A stretch of 64,000 nucleotides of DNA, from NCBI RefSeq assembly GCF_964204645.1, contig NC_134028.1, positions 3,756,501 through 3,820,500 of the forward strand, read 5' to 3'. This DNA comes from Tubulanus polymorphus (lineage: Eukaryota > Nemertea > Palaeonemertea > Tubulaniformes > Tubulanidae). Positions 10,636-21,599 of the stretch are shown here, piece by piece. Below the pieces are notes generated by a model that ran no database searches, was not told the origin of the DNA, and worked only from the letters and a program-made list of their open reading frames with translations. The translations under genes and the position numbers were made by a program. Each line of letters begins with the position of its first letter. The stretch's first letter is position 1.

Positions 10636-12922
10636 ATGGCGGGAAGAGATGTGATACGGGTCGTTTGGAGAGTCGAAGAGGCGAAAGAAGAAAAGAAACT
10701 CGGTAAGTATACTTCGAAGTCGATACCGATTACAATTAATATTAGGTGAATCCTCACACAATTCTATTAATTGTAGGATTATTTTTAGAATTCGATGAAT
10801 GAGGATAACGTTTTTTCGAAATTCAAGTGGTTGAAGAAAAACCAATATTGACTTGGCAATAATAGAATAAAAAGTCACTGTCTAGTGGTTTTATTACGAA
10901 TTATCACTAGTCTCGCGATTGGATCACGCCAATACGGTCGAATCCGATTACAACGCTTACCGCAAACGATCTAGGTAATTACAGGGGATTCGTGATTTTG
11001 GGGCCCAAAATCAGGGCTCTGGTAGCGGACGGTTCGTGCCGAAACTTTGAAATTCTGAAAACGAACCCCTGGGTTGATCGGTCACTAAGGTGGTGATGAA
11101 TTTTCCCTTTCACGACGGACTTTTTGAAATGGGTAAATTACGTATCTTTTGTGAATTTTGCAATATGTAGTGAGGGTTTTAGGCAACTAAATGTATTAGG
11201 GGCAATCTGGAAAAGGAAGACATCAGTTTTATTTCTAAGACGCAATTTGATATATCACGTTTCCTCAAGTCAGATGATTGCCTGCAGTTTGCACTTCAGG
11301 TATATTTAGATTAGATCTTAGCTGTACGTATCTAGTGGGAAAGGCAGCAGGCCTGGATAGACGCCAAAACGGTTCATGGCTTTGTGCAAAGCCAGGTAGA
11401 AAATATTTACCTTATGACTTATTGCGCATTAGACTATGCCTCATTGCTTCCGATACGAGAAGGAAAATCTATTTTCGTGAATTACGAACCGACTGTGTTT
11501 CAAACGAATGAACTGAATAGTTTTAGCACGGCGCGTGTTTTCTTCTATGGAAAGAAACGACCGGTGAACGTAGGAAGCGATTATTCACTCAACGACAGCT
11601 TCACTGTCTATAGAATTCTTTTCTTAATTTGCAATCTGAATTCGGAACGTACAGAATATAGAGAAAAACTTCCAAGAAATACTATCAATCTATCACAGAC
11701 GATTCCATTCGTAGCCAAATCGTTTACCGTCTTAGAAATCGCTCCACAAATATATCAGATTGGTTCGTCTTATAGGCTAAAACGAATCTGATATATTCAC
11801 GGAGAAGTAAACCTAATTTACCGTATGATTCACCTCTATCTCTGAAACTTCAAAATTCAGGGATTCTTGTTGCAGATCTTTCTGATTGTTACCTGCAATC
11901 CGTGCCAGACGCCATCTTTCTTATGCTGAGACAAACAAACGTGATTGGTTGCTCGTTGGCTCGCAATACCATTCGAAAAGTGCCACCGAAACTTGGAAAA
12001 CTGTTCACGAATTTATCGGGTACGAATTGAAGCCTTTGAAAGTTGCAAACGAACTTACAAGTATAAGTATCTCGTTATGTATGTCATAAACACCAATCCT
12101 TTTACAAGATTCTATTATCAATTAATTACGTACGCACTAATTTTCACCACGATCTCAAGTTTTAATCAACGATCCCACATCTTCTTTATACATATAAAGT
12201 TTATCTAAATCTGCATGTAATTCGATAATTTTCCACCGCCATCTATAGTAATATATTTCAATCATCGAACCGACCAGATTATCTGTTTATCGCTCGTTTT
12301 TAACGTTTTTGAGATGTATCTAAATCTGATCTTCAGAGAAACAATAACGTTACAGCGAACGTCTGTTTCCCTCGATGATGATACATATATCTATATAGAT
12401 ATTAGATGTTATTTTAGATATCATCTTGTGGAGTCGTTATTCATTGTCATCTACTCCGCGAATACATCAGTTTATACGTCATCATGTAACATGTTTTGCT
12501 TTATCTTTTTACTATTTAGTTTTGGATCTAAGCAACAATCAACTCGTGTCTCTACCGCAAGAGCTGGAAGAGGTGACGAATCTGCGAAAGTTAGATATTT
12601 CAGTAAATAACTTCGCCGTGCTTCCTGACGTCGTATACAAACTCTCTAAACTGCGGCTTTTTAATGCCGAAGAGAACATCATTACAGGTATAGAAAGCGA
12701 ATGCTCCTTTTACATGAATCAATACTCTGGCTGTTTTTAATACGACTGAAAATTTCTCGCGCAGATGTCGACATCGATAAGTTGGAAGATATGGACTCGC
12801 TTGAGGAAATAAATCTGAGAGAAAATCCATTATTCAACGAAGTTTACGAACAATTAAAACAGCTGGATACAGTAACGGTTATTCTATCCGACAGACCAGA
12901 TCCATTCGGGGATGTTGACTAA
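10636..12922 (+). CDS. LRRC20: Leucine-rich repeat-containing protein 20
   Basis: Four exons, 10636-10702, 11876-12019, 12520-12687 and 12765-12922, join in phase 1 throughout to give 178 residues; human LRRC20 has 184. Consecutive leucine-rich repeats are visible: LDLSDCYLQSVPDAIF (~22-37), LARNTIRKVPPKLGKLFTNL, LDLSNNQLVSLPQELEEVTN, LDISVNNFAVLPDVVYKLSK, FNAEENIIT and EINLRENPLFNEV. The DLSDCYLQSVPDAIFLMLR block matches the vertebrate DLAECKLVSFPIGIYKVLR, which fixes the family. Each exon carries whole repeats, as is common for LRR genes. The role is not established; LRRs are protein-binding. A weak first exon (22 codons, charged) precedes the repeats. Intron 1 is 1.17 kb and contains an unexplained coding-like frame. 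Confidence 0.93.
11183..11791 (+). other. Unassigned coding-like open frame inside LRRC20 intron 1
   Basis: One reading frame is open from an acceptor-like TTTTAG at 11182 to a stop at 11791, except for a 36-nt segment (11300-11335) that carries two stops but begins GT and ends AG in a multiple of three. The translation is not low complexity (for example EDISFISKTQFDISRFLKSD before the gap and WERQQAWIDAKTVHGFVQSQ after it). Frames further upstream (10980-11130) also look coding but are broken by frame changes. It could be a decayed retrocopy, a transposon fragment or an alternative exon. I recognise no family. Confidence 0.3.
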
Positions 12923-14141
12923 TTACCGCAGCTGTTGTGTTATGCAGTTATTTCATAAACAGCAATATTTACCACCGTATGAGGTTGACGAAACTTAATT
13001 TGCGGATGTGAAATCTGTTACCACACTATAAAGCAGCGTGTAGCAGTAATATTTAGTGGAATAACAGAGTATGCATAGTTCTACTGCGAAACCACCAACC
13101 GATAATTCTCATCTTTTTCGAAAATATGAATCACGCCATTAATGCATAATACACACATCGTGTTCGTCGTCCGCAGATGCTTCCGCATTATATCAGCTGG
13201 CAAAATACTTTACATAGAAAAAATCATAAATGTAGTGAAGCAAACTCCAGTATAATAACGATTGTGCAATGAACTGTGTAAATAATCTTATCAATCATTA
13301 TTAATTCATTCACTCTTAATGTGTAACGCCAAAATTTCTAAAATGGAGTGCGGCATTGGTATTTTGATGCGTCACTGACCTGCGAACGTGTCTACTATGT
13401 AGACATTAGTAGTTTTGTTGTAGATATATTTGTGTTAAATCGGAATGTTTCTGAATTCTACCGGCTACAATGTGATGTTTTATGTTAAGGATATTTATTT
13501 TTTTTGTATATAAGGAATGATATCTCTACAAATCTCAAGTAAAGACTGCGCAGTCCTTTGATGTATTCTTTGCATCGAGTGAATTTCATTTACGTTTTAC
13601 AGCTTTGTAATGACCAGAATACTGGCAGAAGCGCAGGTTTATCTCTACCCTTAAAGCTGTTGTTTTTACTTGTGCTTTCATTATTAGTTTATCGTTTTAG
13701 ATATTCTGTATGCTGAATAATCATGTATCATTATATGATATGTTCGAACAGTCACGCCGTCTCGGAAGTCTCAATGCGCCATGGCCATCAGCTTTCAGGG
13801 CATTGACTACTAGCTGGTGGTCTATCACATATGGAACTATTATTACGACATATTGCTGAATATGCACCATATTGAACGACACTTTTCTATTTCGTGTCCA
13901 ATTCTCGTACTGTGCCCACGAACAAATTAAAACAAATTTCATGCACATTTGCTGTGACATATTAACGAATACGTGTGATACCCTCAGACGACATTTCTAA
14001 ATCAAGTCAATCATTTTGATAATTACACTGTATTACCTCACAGTTTTGTATCTCATTTATTCATGTGCAATATGTATATATTTCTTGAATAAATTAACTT
14101 ATCAAGCAACCTTTGAACAATTTGAACATGCTTTTGCATCG
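12923..14141. other. LRRC20 3' region and intergenic DNA
   Basis: No gene is supported. The stretch is AT-rich, with several short frames below 80 codons in conflicting phases, and no obvious repeat. Confidence 0.4.
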
Positions 14142-14418
14142 ATGACAAGAATTCGTAGCCGGGAGAAATTCTACGGGAAAAGTGATCTTATCAAAGATAA
14201 AAGTAATGATTTTTCTATATACGATAAAACTCCACAACACATAAGTAAGACGAGTGCAAATGATTTCCCTGAGCAGGTACTGGCTACTTTCAACTATATA
14301 TCATAATTGTCGTCTTTAAGAATAGGCCGCATTCCAGTAATTCATTATTAAACTTTAGCTCAAGAAAATTTTCGGACGCGTTCGGACCTATCGTTACTAC
14401 TCGGACAGGGTGTTTTAA
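14142..14418 (+). CDS. Possible small two-exon gene or terminal exons, unknown
   Basis: An ATG at 14142 opens 45 codons up to a donor GAGCAG|GTACTG at 14276; an acceptor AACTTTAG at 14358 continues in phase to a TAA at 14416-14418, giving 64 residues. The frame is also open upstream of the ATG through a hydrophobic stretch (14016-14100), so these may be the last exons of something longer. The product is basic and polar, with FGRVRTYRYY near its end. Length alone does not exclude chance. Confidence 0.25.
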
Positions 14419-15151
14419 GATTACTTGAATTTTACTATTTGTTTCTCGTTGGAGTTGGATTACTAGGTACGCTTACATTCGTATTTGCGCGTGACTTAAA
14501 AAACGACGCATCTCTATTTGAACAACACCGGGAAACATCATAAAATATTCAGACGCCTCGATTTGTCCTGAATTAGGAAAACAAATCTACGGAGAAATCG
14601 AAGCACAACTAGATGAATTATTTCCGTAACCGATTTGTTATTCAAACAGGATTTTCTGTAGCAGGAGACATAAGCCATAAGTCTAACTGGATAAATGTCC
14701 CGTGATACACCTGAATATTTTATCAAATAATGCATTTCAGAGATTACTTAGGACTCTGCACGCTGAAAATGATTGATTAACTCTGAACATGGTCAAATAC
14801 CATTTATTTTGCCTATTACGTGTTTGCGTCTGATATCAGGTGATAAAAATATCCAGTAATATTCGCATCGTCCTGTGGTAGACATTTTATACCTATACCC
14901 AGTTCTTTGCGAGCGAATGATCGAATCGTGCGAGGATTTATTGAAGAGATTTGCATACAATCCGCGGGTCGTGTCGATTTGTATTGTCTGCGATGATTTA
15001 TACGGATGAAACAAATTGCGGCCGATTTATACCGGGATAACGCGCGCCTTGTGAACTCATTTAACTAGAAATTATCAATAGTGCTTTCCGACGCTCTACG
15101 ATCCTAGTGCACCCAACACACTGACACTCCGGTTTTTTTGGATAGTCCACG
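14419..15151. other. Intergenic DNA upstream of the PAN-domain gene
   Basis: No gene or repeat is supported. Short minus-strand frames at 14538-14735 and 14793-15014 have no splice context. Confidence 0.4.
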
Positions 15152-16012
15152 ATGCTTCTTTTCTGGAATATTCTTGCCTTGTATTATTACGGTAGGTTTT
15201 CGTATAATTTTCATTTAGCGAATTCAATTTCATCTTTCCATTTTGCTATACAATACTCGAAGCACATCGACTGAATATTGATTCACTTCCATTCTCAGCA
15301 CCGATCAGGGCATCCATGAATTGTTCCTTCGGACAGCAGTGGATAGCAGTTCGGGGATCTGTCGACCTCGCTCATGAAAATCACGTAAAGGGCTTAAAAG
15401 ATGAACAGAGCTGTAAAGACGAATGCATGAAAGAGCCCGAGTGTATCGGCTGTTGGTTTGATATGCCGTCGAGTACATGTTACATGTACGACGATTTTCT
15501 AACGGACATCGGTTCAAAACAGGCCTATCTAGCTTGCAATAAAACAAAAATCGGTAAGTGTTAAAAGTATTGCCAAGTATTGCTCAAAAATAGCGTTTAC
15601 GTCCCTGAAGTTTGAAATAGTTTTCAAGGAAAAAGAGGTAGGAAGTATATGTTAACGATATAAGGAAAATGGCATAAATATCAGGTTTGGAAAATAGTAA
15701 TTTAATGAAAGTACTGAAAAGATGATGTGGATAGATTTAAACTCAGTGAGTATAATATACGTTAAACTAGCAGAATCTAGGATGAATATGTGGTAAAATA
15801 GACTGAAGGCGGGTGTAGGCGACTGCAACACTGCCGACAACTCGATTCTCAGCTACTGCCACGGCAATAAGTCGTACATGTTCTACTCTCAGCGACGCGT
15901 CGTCTCTCCCAGTCTTAACCGTCTGTCGCGCACCATCGATGGCAATCGCGTCCCAGTCAACCTACAGCCATATCTTAACCAACGCCCATATCAGGAGGAA
16001 TCGTCGAGTTAA
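15152..16012 (+). CDS. Small secreted PAN/apple-domain protein
   Basis: Three exons, 15152-15191, 15299-15553 and 15819-16012, join in phase 1 to give 162 residues. Exon 1 encodes a short hydrophobic signal peptide (MLLFWNILALYYY). Exon 2 carries a cysteine pattern of a PAN/apple domain: NCSFG...C near residue 20, then SCKDECMKEPECIGCWFD and STCYMYDD, ending YLACN. Exon 3 adds DCNTADNSILSYCHGNKSYM and a basic, Pro/Asn-rich tail with no membrane segment. PAN domains bind protein or carbohydrate, often in secreted adhesive or clotting proteins. The exon 3 acceptor (GGGTGTAG) has a poor pyrimidine tract, so the last 64 codons are less certain than the domain. The gene ends 33 bp from the end of the GPCR gene on the other strand. 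Confidence 0.72.
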
Positions 16013-16045
16013 TGAAAAGTACTTAAACCTCTTTCAAGGCGCAAT

Positions 16046-17873
16046 TCATTTCAGGGATACCGGTAACGTATTTCCCGCTGATGTACCTCCTGTCGCGAAG
16101 CTGGTCGGTAGCGCCTCTATTCTACAGCACAATATGTTCGTTAGGGAATCTAAGAAATGGCTATGCAAAAACGTGTACAAAATCGGGTTGATACACGTAT
16201 TTAGATAGCCAAATAACTGGAATAATATTTTTGCGAGGGTGTAATATTCGCGTTTGGTCGTCAGAAACCGCGCGCACAGTTGAAACGTGAAAAAAGGAAA
16301 CCAGCATAATATGAATGCGATGACCACGGCTAACATCATTTTAATCACTTTTTTCTTGTGTCGTTCTTGACGAGCTAGAAGCGCCGAGTTGCGGATATCT
16401 CCAACAGCCGGACGCAACCACAACTTATGACCTATGGCGGCGTACGACACGATCATTATCAAAGTCGGTATGACGTAGAAAACCGTGTAAATATAGATTT
16501 CATACGCCGTCATCCAAGTATCGTTGATGAACGTTTCTTGACACTTGTAAATGATTCTGGGTAATGAACTTCCTGGAACAATCCCGATTGATGGAAGAAC
16601 GGTCATAATTACAGCTTGAGGTATCATCAACACTAGAGATAGCAGCCATATTACGCTGACTGTTACGATTGCTCTTTTCTTTCTTTTCAAGAATCGCCAC
16701 TTCGGCAGATGACAGATTAAGATGTACCTACAAAAGATTTTACCAATTCAAGCACATACACTCGGTTCAGTTCCTCTTTTGGACATGGCCATCAAAATGG
16801 AGTCGAAACAAAACAAGAAATAAGGATTGTAATAGCAGAAAATTTAATTTCTAAAACGCCCTTTTCGCAGTGTTAAAATGTTCAACGGAATTTCCATTAA
16901 AATGGTGTTATTGGATCACTGGATCTCACTACTATTGATATTTTCCTGTGGAAAATTGTAAAAACCACCAAAATTGAGGACTTTATTTTGGGATAGTAAC
17001 AGTTTTTCGAAATTCTTAATTTGATGTGTCCAGATTCTGTGATGGAAATGATACGTCGAGCTGAACTGTGCATTGCAAAAATGTTAATGATATTGAGCAA
17101 GTTCTGTAGCAGCCCAATTAGTAAAGAGAACTGTCAGTTTAAGACTGTCTCAGTTGATTTAATTGTCATGTCTCAAACGGCAGCTTGTCACGCATCAATA
17201 AACAAACACATTGGAACAATCCTTATTTCTCGTTTTGGTTCGACATTTTCATCATTGTGTATTCAAAAGACGCGATCACCCATGCATGGCTTATTATCAT
17301 CAATTCTCAAAGCAGACATCTAGGTTACGAACCTTAACCCCCCCCCCCAAAAAAAAAGTTTCATACCAATATAGTTGATGAATAAAGCTCCAGCTCCGAT
17401 CTGAGGCGCCCTGTAGAGTATCTAATTTGGGTACATTATTTCGTTTTTATAATCATGAAGTGATCTTACCTGTCTAAAGCTACCGTTGTCAACGTAAAAA
17501 TGCTGGAAATGATCGTCACCGCTTGCGTATAGTTCACAAAACGGCACATGTGAATTCCAAGAGTCCATGTGTTCGTCAAAATATAGTAAATATGAAACGG
17601 CATATTCACAAGTGCGATCGTCAGGTCACTGACTGCTAACGACATTAAGAATATATCGGTAACTGTTCGTTCGGACAGATTCTTACCGAGAACGATCAAA
17701 ACTGCTACATTTCCAAACGCAGCAATTACTATAACCACAACGTAAACCGTAAGAAACAGAGTCTCGGACCATTCGGGCAACGGAGCTGGGATATTCAACG
17801 ACTCCAAAATGTCGTTCCAATCGATGTGCGAACTATTTTTTCCTTCGAAAAACATTTCCATAATTGTTTTCAA
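16046..17873 (-). CDS. Class A (rhodopsin-like) G protein-coupled receptor, peptide-receptor type
   Basis: Two exons, 17873-17470 and 16727-16046, join in phase 2 exactly within the DRY motif (D from exon 1, R split, Y from exon 2) to give 361 residues. Seven membrane segments are visible: TM1 with GN (AAFGNVAVLIVLG), TM2 with LAVSDLTIALVNMP, TM3 from the conserved Cys in LGIHMC to ALDRY, TM4 with IWLLSLVLMIPQ, an extracellular loop with YKCQETF (disulfide partner), TM5 FYVIPTLIMIVSY, TM6 with FILCWFPFF (CWxP) and TM7 with NPILYTF. The amino terminus has an N-glycosylation site (NSS, residue 13) and no signal peptide. The RHKKKVIKMM segment before TM6 and the short C-terminal tail with a CC pair fit neuropeptide receptors (orexin/NPFF/trissin-like group); the ligand cannot be assigned. 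The 742-bp intron holds a dispersed repeat. Confidence 0.92.
16930..17425. repeat. Diverged dispersed repeat, copy A
   Basis: About 500 bp within the GPCR intron align collinearly with 21895-22335: shared blocks include TTCCTGTGG, AACAGTTTTT, ACGTCGAGCTGAACT, GTTCTG(T/A)AGCAGC, TGTATTCAAAA and ATAGTTGATGAA. The right half carries a 10-bp C run followed by A (17339-17357). A segment near 16793-16830 is also an imperfect inverted copy of 17210-17250, suggesting a terminal-inverted-repeat element. No coding capacity. Confidence 0.6.
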
Positions 17874-19091
17874 ACTAATTCAGCGCCCGATTCGCCGAAC
17901 GAATTGTTTATTTCGTATTCGCATTCGAGTTATCTCAGTTCATCAACTGAATTGATAGATTCCAGTCCATTAAGATAACAACATCAGTATAGTCATGAAA
18001 GTTATAACTCGCCTATCGTTAGTGCGTTAGTAATGCAAATCACCGCACAGATGGGAATTGACTGCGTTGAGTTTATGAAAGAATGCTTCAAAGACGACAG
18101 ACCGACCACACAGTTGCACTACCTTAGGAGCTTCCTTAATCGCGTCAATTATAATGATTATTAATATCAATCAGCCCTACCGTCAAGTAAATAATAGAAC
18201 CGCTGACGTTTCTGAAGTGTACAAATATAACCCTCAAATACAAACCTTTTAATAACAGCAAACAGTTTATGTAACGAACGGTGGAAGTTGGTAAGCTCGT
18301 GCGACGTGACAATCACTCCACATAAGCATTCAATATCTTAATTGCAATTTGTCCACCTATCAATCTTATCTCTATACTCTAAATTAGATCGGAATAAAAC
18401 CGAATTTATATAGATATACCTAAAAGACTATATGTGGTTATTGATTATTCGCGTTTATGTGCTGTTATATCATCTATTGAGTTCGTTTTCTATTGCCCAA
18501 TCCTTGCTGTTATATATTGAATTCGTTTTCTATTACCCAATCCTTGCTGTAATATCATTTATTGAATTCGTTTTCCATTACCCAATCCTTGATTTTCTGT
18601 GATGCTATAGGATAATTGATTTTGCAGTTCTAAACCCTACAACAAGGCCCTAAAACAGAAACACTTGCGCAGAAATATGAAACCCTTTCCGACATAACAG
18701 ACACCATACGACACGATGACCTGTTTGTAGTGCAACAGATGATTATTCAGCATGAGGTGTTGTGATATCTTAAATTCCAATTTGATATAGCTGTTTTATA
18801 GCCTTTTATTCCCCCCTGAAATTGTACCTTTGCAATATTGCAAGTTTTATATTACGTATCTGCCTCGTATGATGATGTTGCCAACATCTGCCAATCAAAA
18901 ACTTATGCGCCACATGCTTAAGACATAATACGAAAAAGAAAACCAAAACGCCTCGTAGGGGGCTCCGTGTATTGTGTATTAGGAGCACTACCATCGACAG
19001 CCGTTGCAGAAATCTGCAGGCCGCAGCTGTGCCATTAGTTATAGTTGTGACACAAGTTAGAGTCTCAACAGTCTAAAAACACCGGATTAGG
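17874..19091. other. Divergent intergenic region between GPCR and LicD-family genes
   Basis: This 1.2 kb lies between divergent genes and should contain both promoters. The only structure seen is the 45-bp tandem repeat at 18461-18590; no convincing TATA box lies close to either start. Confidence 0.4.
18461..18590. repeat. Tandem repeat, three units of 45/40/45 bp
   Basis: Each unit begins GCTGT(T/A)ATAT and ends ACCCAATCCTT, with a TTGAATTCGTTTTC core. Unit 2 lacks five bases (CATCT/CATTT). Units differ by a few substitutions. Confidence 0.85.
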
Positions 19092-20359
19092 ATGGCGTTT
19101 ATCAGGTTAGTACTCCTCTTAGCGAATGCGTCCAGAGAAATGTCATTGCGCAATTTCTAATCAGGCGATTATCAAAGGATTTATTCATCGAAGCACAGAC
19201 TAAAACGCTTTAAACTACGTTATATACTATTTGATAATGTTTGTCTTTTTTTGTTATGAAGTTGTCCGTCGAATCGCGTTCTCTGCGCAATTTTAGTGAC
19301 CAGCGGTGTTTGTTTGCTGTTTTACTCTACGATGCAAACTTCGATAACAAGTGATATCCCCAGACGTATTGTGACGTTCATATCGCCTGAAAAGGAAGTC
19401 GATGTTGTAAAAGAGCCGGAACTGGTCATCAATCCGAACAAAGCGAAACCCGGTGAGAATAGCGGCACACTAAACAAAACTCAGGATTCAAAACAATCCA
19501 TTTCTAAAATTTTACTATGAAAATATTCACATTTATTTCAGGTTCTGAACCGCGTTTTGAGTTTCCAAAAAGGGCATACGATATTCCGAAATGCAACCCG
19601 AGAGTGAATAAATCGGTTGACTATGGCGCATGCCGGTTATTGCAGGGAACAGTAAGTGAGTCCTATAGGCAGGCTTACATGCGGCAATTGAAATATCTGG
19701 ACGATTTGGCCACTCAAAGAAATTGGACGTATTTCATGATTTTTGGCACTCTAGTCGGTTCATGGCGACATCACGCACTTGTGCCATCTGACGCTGATAC
19801 TGATTTGATGATGGATTATGAAGATAGACGGGACCTTTTAAACACAATGGAAGTACAGGCGCGATATATTCCGAAACAAATGTTGTATGACAAAATTCGC
19901 CTCCACGATGCTGAATATATTCGTGGAAGCGCATTTTACAAAAATGTTGGACGATGGTACACGCCCTCTTTAGACATTTTCTTTTACAAACAAAACGCAA
20001 CGCACATTTTCAGTTCTTCGAATTCGAAAAGGCATATACTCAAAAAGAGCGACGTGTTTCCGCTGCACAAGCGCCCTCTGGAGACGTTCATGCTGCCGGC
20101 CCCGAGAGACCCAGTGCAGATACTTATAAATAAATACGGTTCGACGAGTCTGTGTAAAACGTATTCGAGATTCACGGAGTGTAAAAACATGAAGCCATAT
20201 TTACCGTTTGTGTACAGGGAATTGAAAAACGGCAAAATGATCGAAACTCTTAAGTTGAACGATCGGGTTTTGCAAGTGAAGGAAGTCGACGAATTAAAGG
20301 AAAATATTCCCCTCAATCCGTTTACTTTCGAGACAAACGGAAAAGTATCACATCACTGA
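19092..20359 (+). CDS. LicD/fukutin-family type II membrane protein
   Basis: Three exons, 19092-19105 (14 nt only), 19262-19452 and 19542-20359, join in phase to give 340 residues. The joined amino terminus has a single hydrophobic segment (VLCAILVTSGVCLLFY, residues ~11-26) typical of a Golgi type II anchor, then an acidic stem. The catalytic block reads FGTLVGSWR (residues ~136-144), VPSDADTD (149-156, with D152/D154/D156) and later SLDIFFY, the nucleotidyltransferase-fold signature of LicD/fukutin/FKRP proteins that transfer phospho-sugars or phosphocholine in the secretory pathway. Donor substrate is unknown. Vertebrate fukutin and FKRP are longer, so this is an invertebrate branch. A downstream ATG at 19332 could be used if exon 1 is wrong, but it would drop the anchor. 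AATAAA follows at 20924. Confidence 0.88.
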
Positions 20360-21599
20360 TAATTTCATGGTCCGATGGGTGGTTAGTTTTGTGTGCTTTT
20401 CGGATATCGTGTAGAAAGTGACCTTCAGGCTGGAGGATAAAACAGTGCAGAACGCTGGAAATGAACAAGAGCGCGCGCGTCTGATTCTGATCAAAATGAA
20501 AAGTGAAACGTAGAGACTTAATCGTTATATCAACAGCTGTTCATGTAATGTGAAAAAAATTAGCGTCGATCGAGTCCCTTACGTAAATATTTCTTTTCAT
20601 TTAGAACGGAATCAGACAGATTTGTACGGTTATAGACACTATTACATTTTACGAAATACTAAAAGTAGCATATTGCAATATCTGCCTGAAAATATGAAAT
20701 TACGTTTATTTTCTATAGGCGAACGACACTATCTATAATTGAATTTAGCATTTTTCCACTTTCGCAAATGACTGCTCCTGTATACGGTACAAATAATTGA
20801 ACAGTTGACGGAGCTATTCATGTTTATGTTTTCGAGCGGAAAGTATATTTCTGAATCTTTTGTTGAGTTTAATTGAGAATCGATAATTCACGATGATTTA
20901 TTGGAATATAACCAATTCACTAGAATAAACTGCGTTCTTTAGCTTGTTTTTTATTTCATCAAATTTTAATGCGTAAATCCCGGGACGCCTCGTGGATCTG
21001 ATACTTAATGGCAATAACTCACGGTTCTACGTATAAACTGCGGTGATTTTGTAACAGCGAGGTTTCAATTTGTAGACTGAAAAGGAATGCAGAGGGTGAG
21101 TGAATCGAAAAAACATTTGTAAAATGAAGGGAAGCCAAATGATCTTAGTAATTCTTTTAATTTTCGCTTATCAAATAGCCGGGATTTTTCTCTCTTGCTA
21201 TTCCTAAAGAAAAGGTTGGGATCCAAAAATTAAACGGCTGGATCAAAATTGACTATTTCATTAATGTAAATTAATATGTCTGAATTACCATACATTGAAC
21301 TATCAATACGTTGCTTGACCAATTGTGTATATGCGTATCGCAATGACAATACTTCATCGGTTCCTTTGACATATCTACCAATCAATCATAATACTTCAAT
21401 TTTATCTTGTCTATATCGTCGATAATGATTGATTTCGTCGATTATATTCTCACACGGGAAATTAGGCTACGAATAGTATATATAGCTCCAACAGGGCCGT
21501 ACGTGATAGGATCTTTCTTAGATATATACAAAACACATCCCAAAACCTCATCTGCACGCCATCGAGTTATTCGTTCGTTGCTCAAGAATTTTCAGAGGT
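20360..21599. other. 3' region of LicD-family gene and intergenic DNA
   Basis: No gene is supported. The first AATAAA on the plus strand after the stop is at 20924-20929. A splice-acceptor-like TTTTCAG at 21589-21595 just before the CNBD2 start suggests an untranslated upstream CNBD2 exon in this interval. Confidence 0.4.
20924..20929 (+). terminator. Polyadenylation signal of LicD-family gene
   Basis: AATAAA about 565 bp after the stop codon. Assigned only because it is the nearest canonical signal. Confidence 0.4.

Noticed and set aside
17339-17357. C10-A9 run as a functional element
   Set aside because: Simple-sequence run in an intronic repeat; no further structure.
20550-20738. 62-codon frame after the LicD-family gene
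   Set aside because: Begins with GTG and lies in the probable 3' UTR; no motif.
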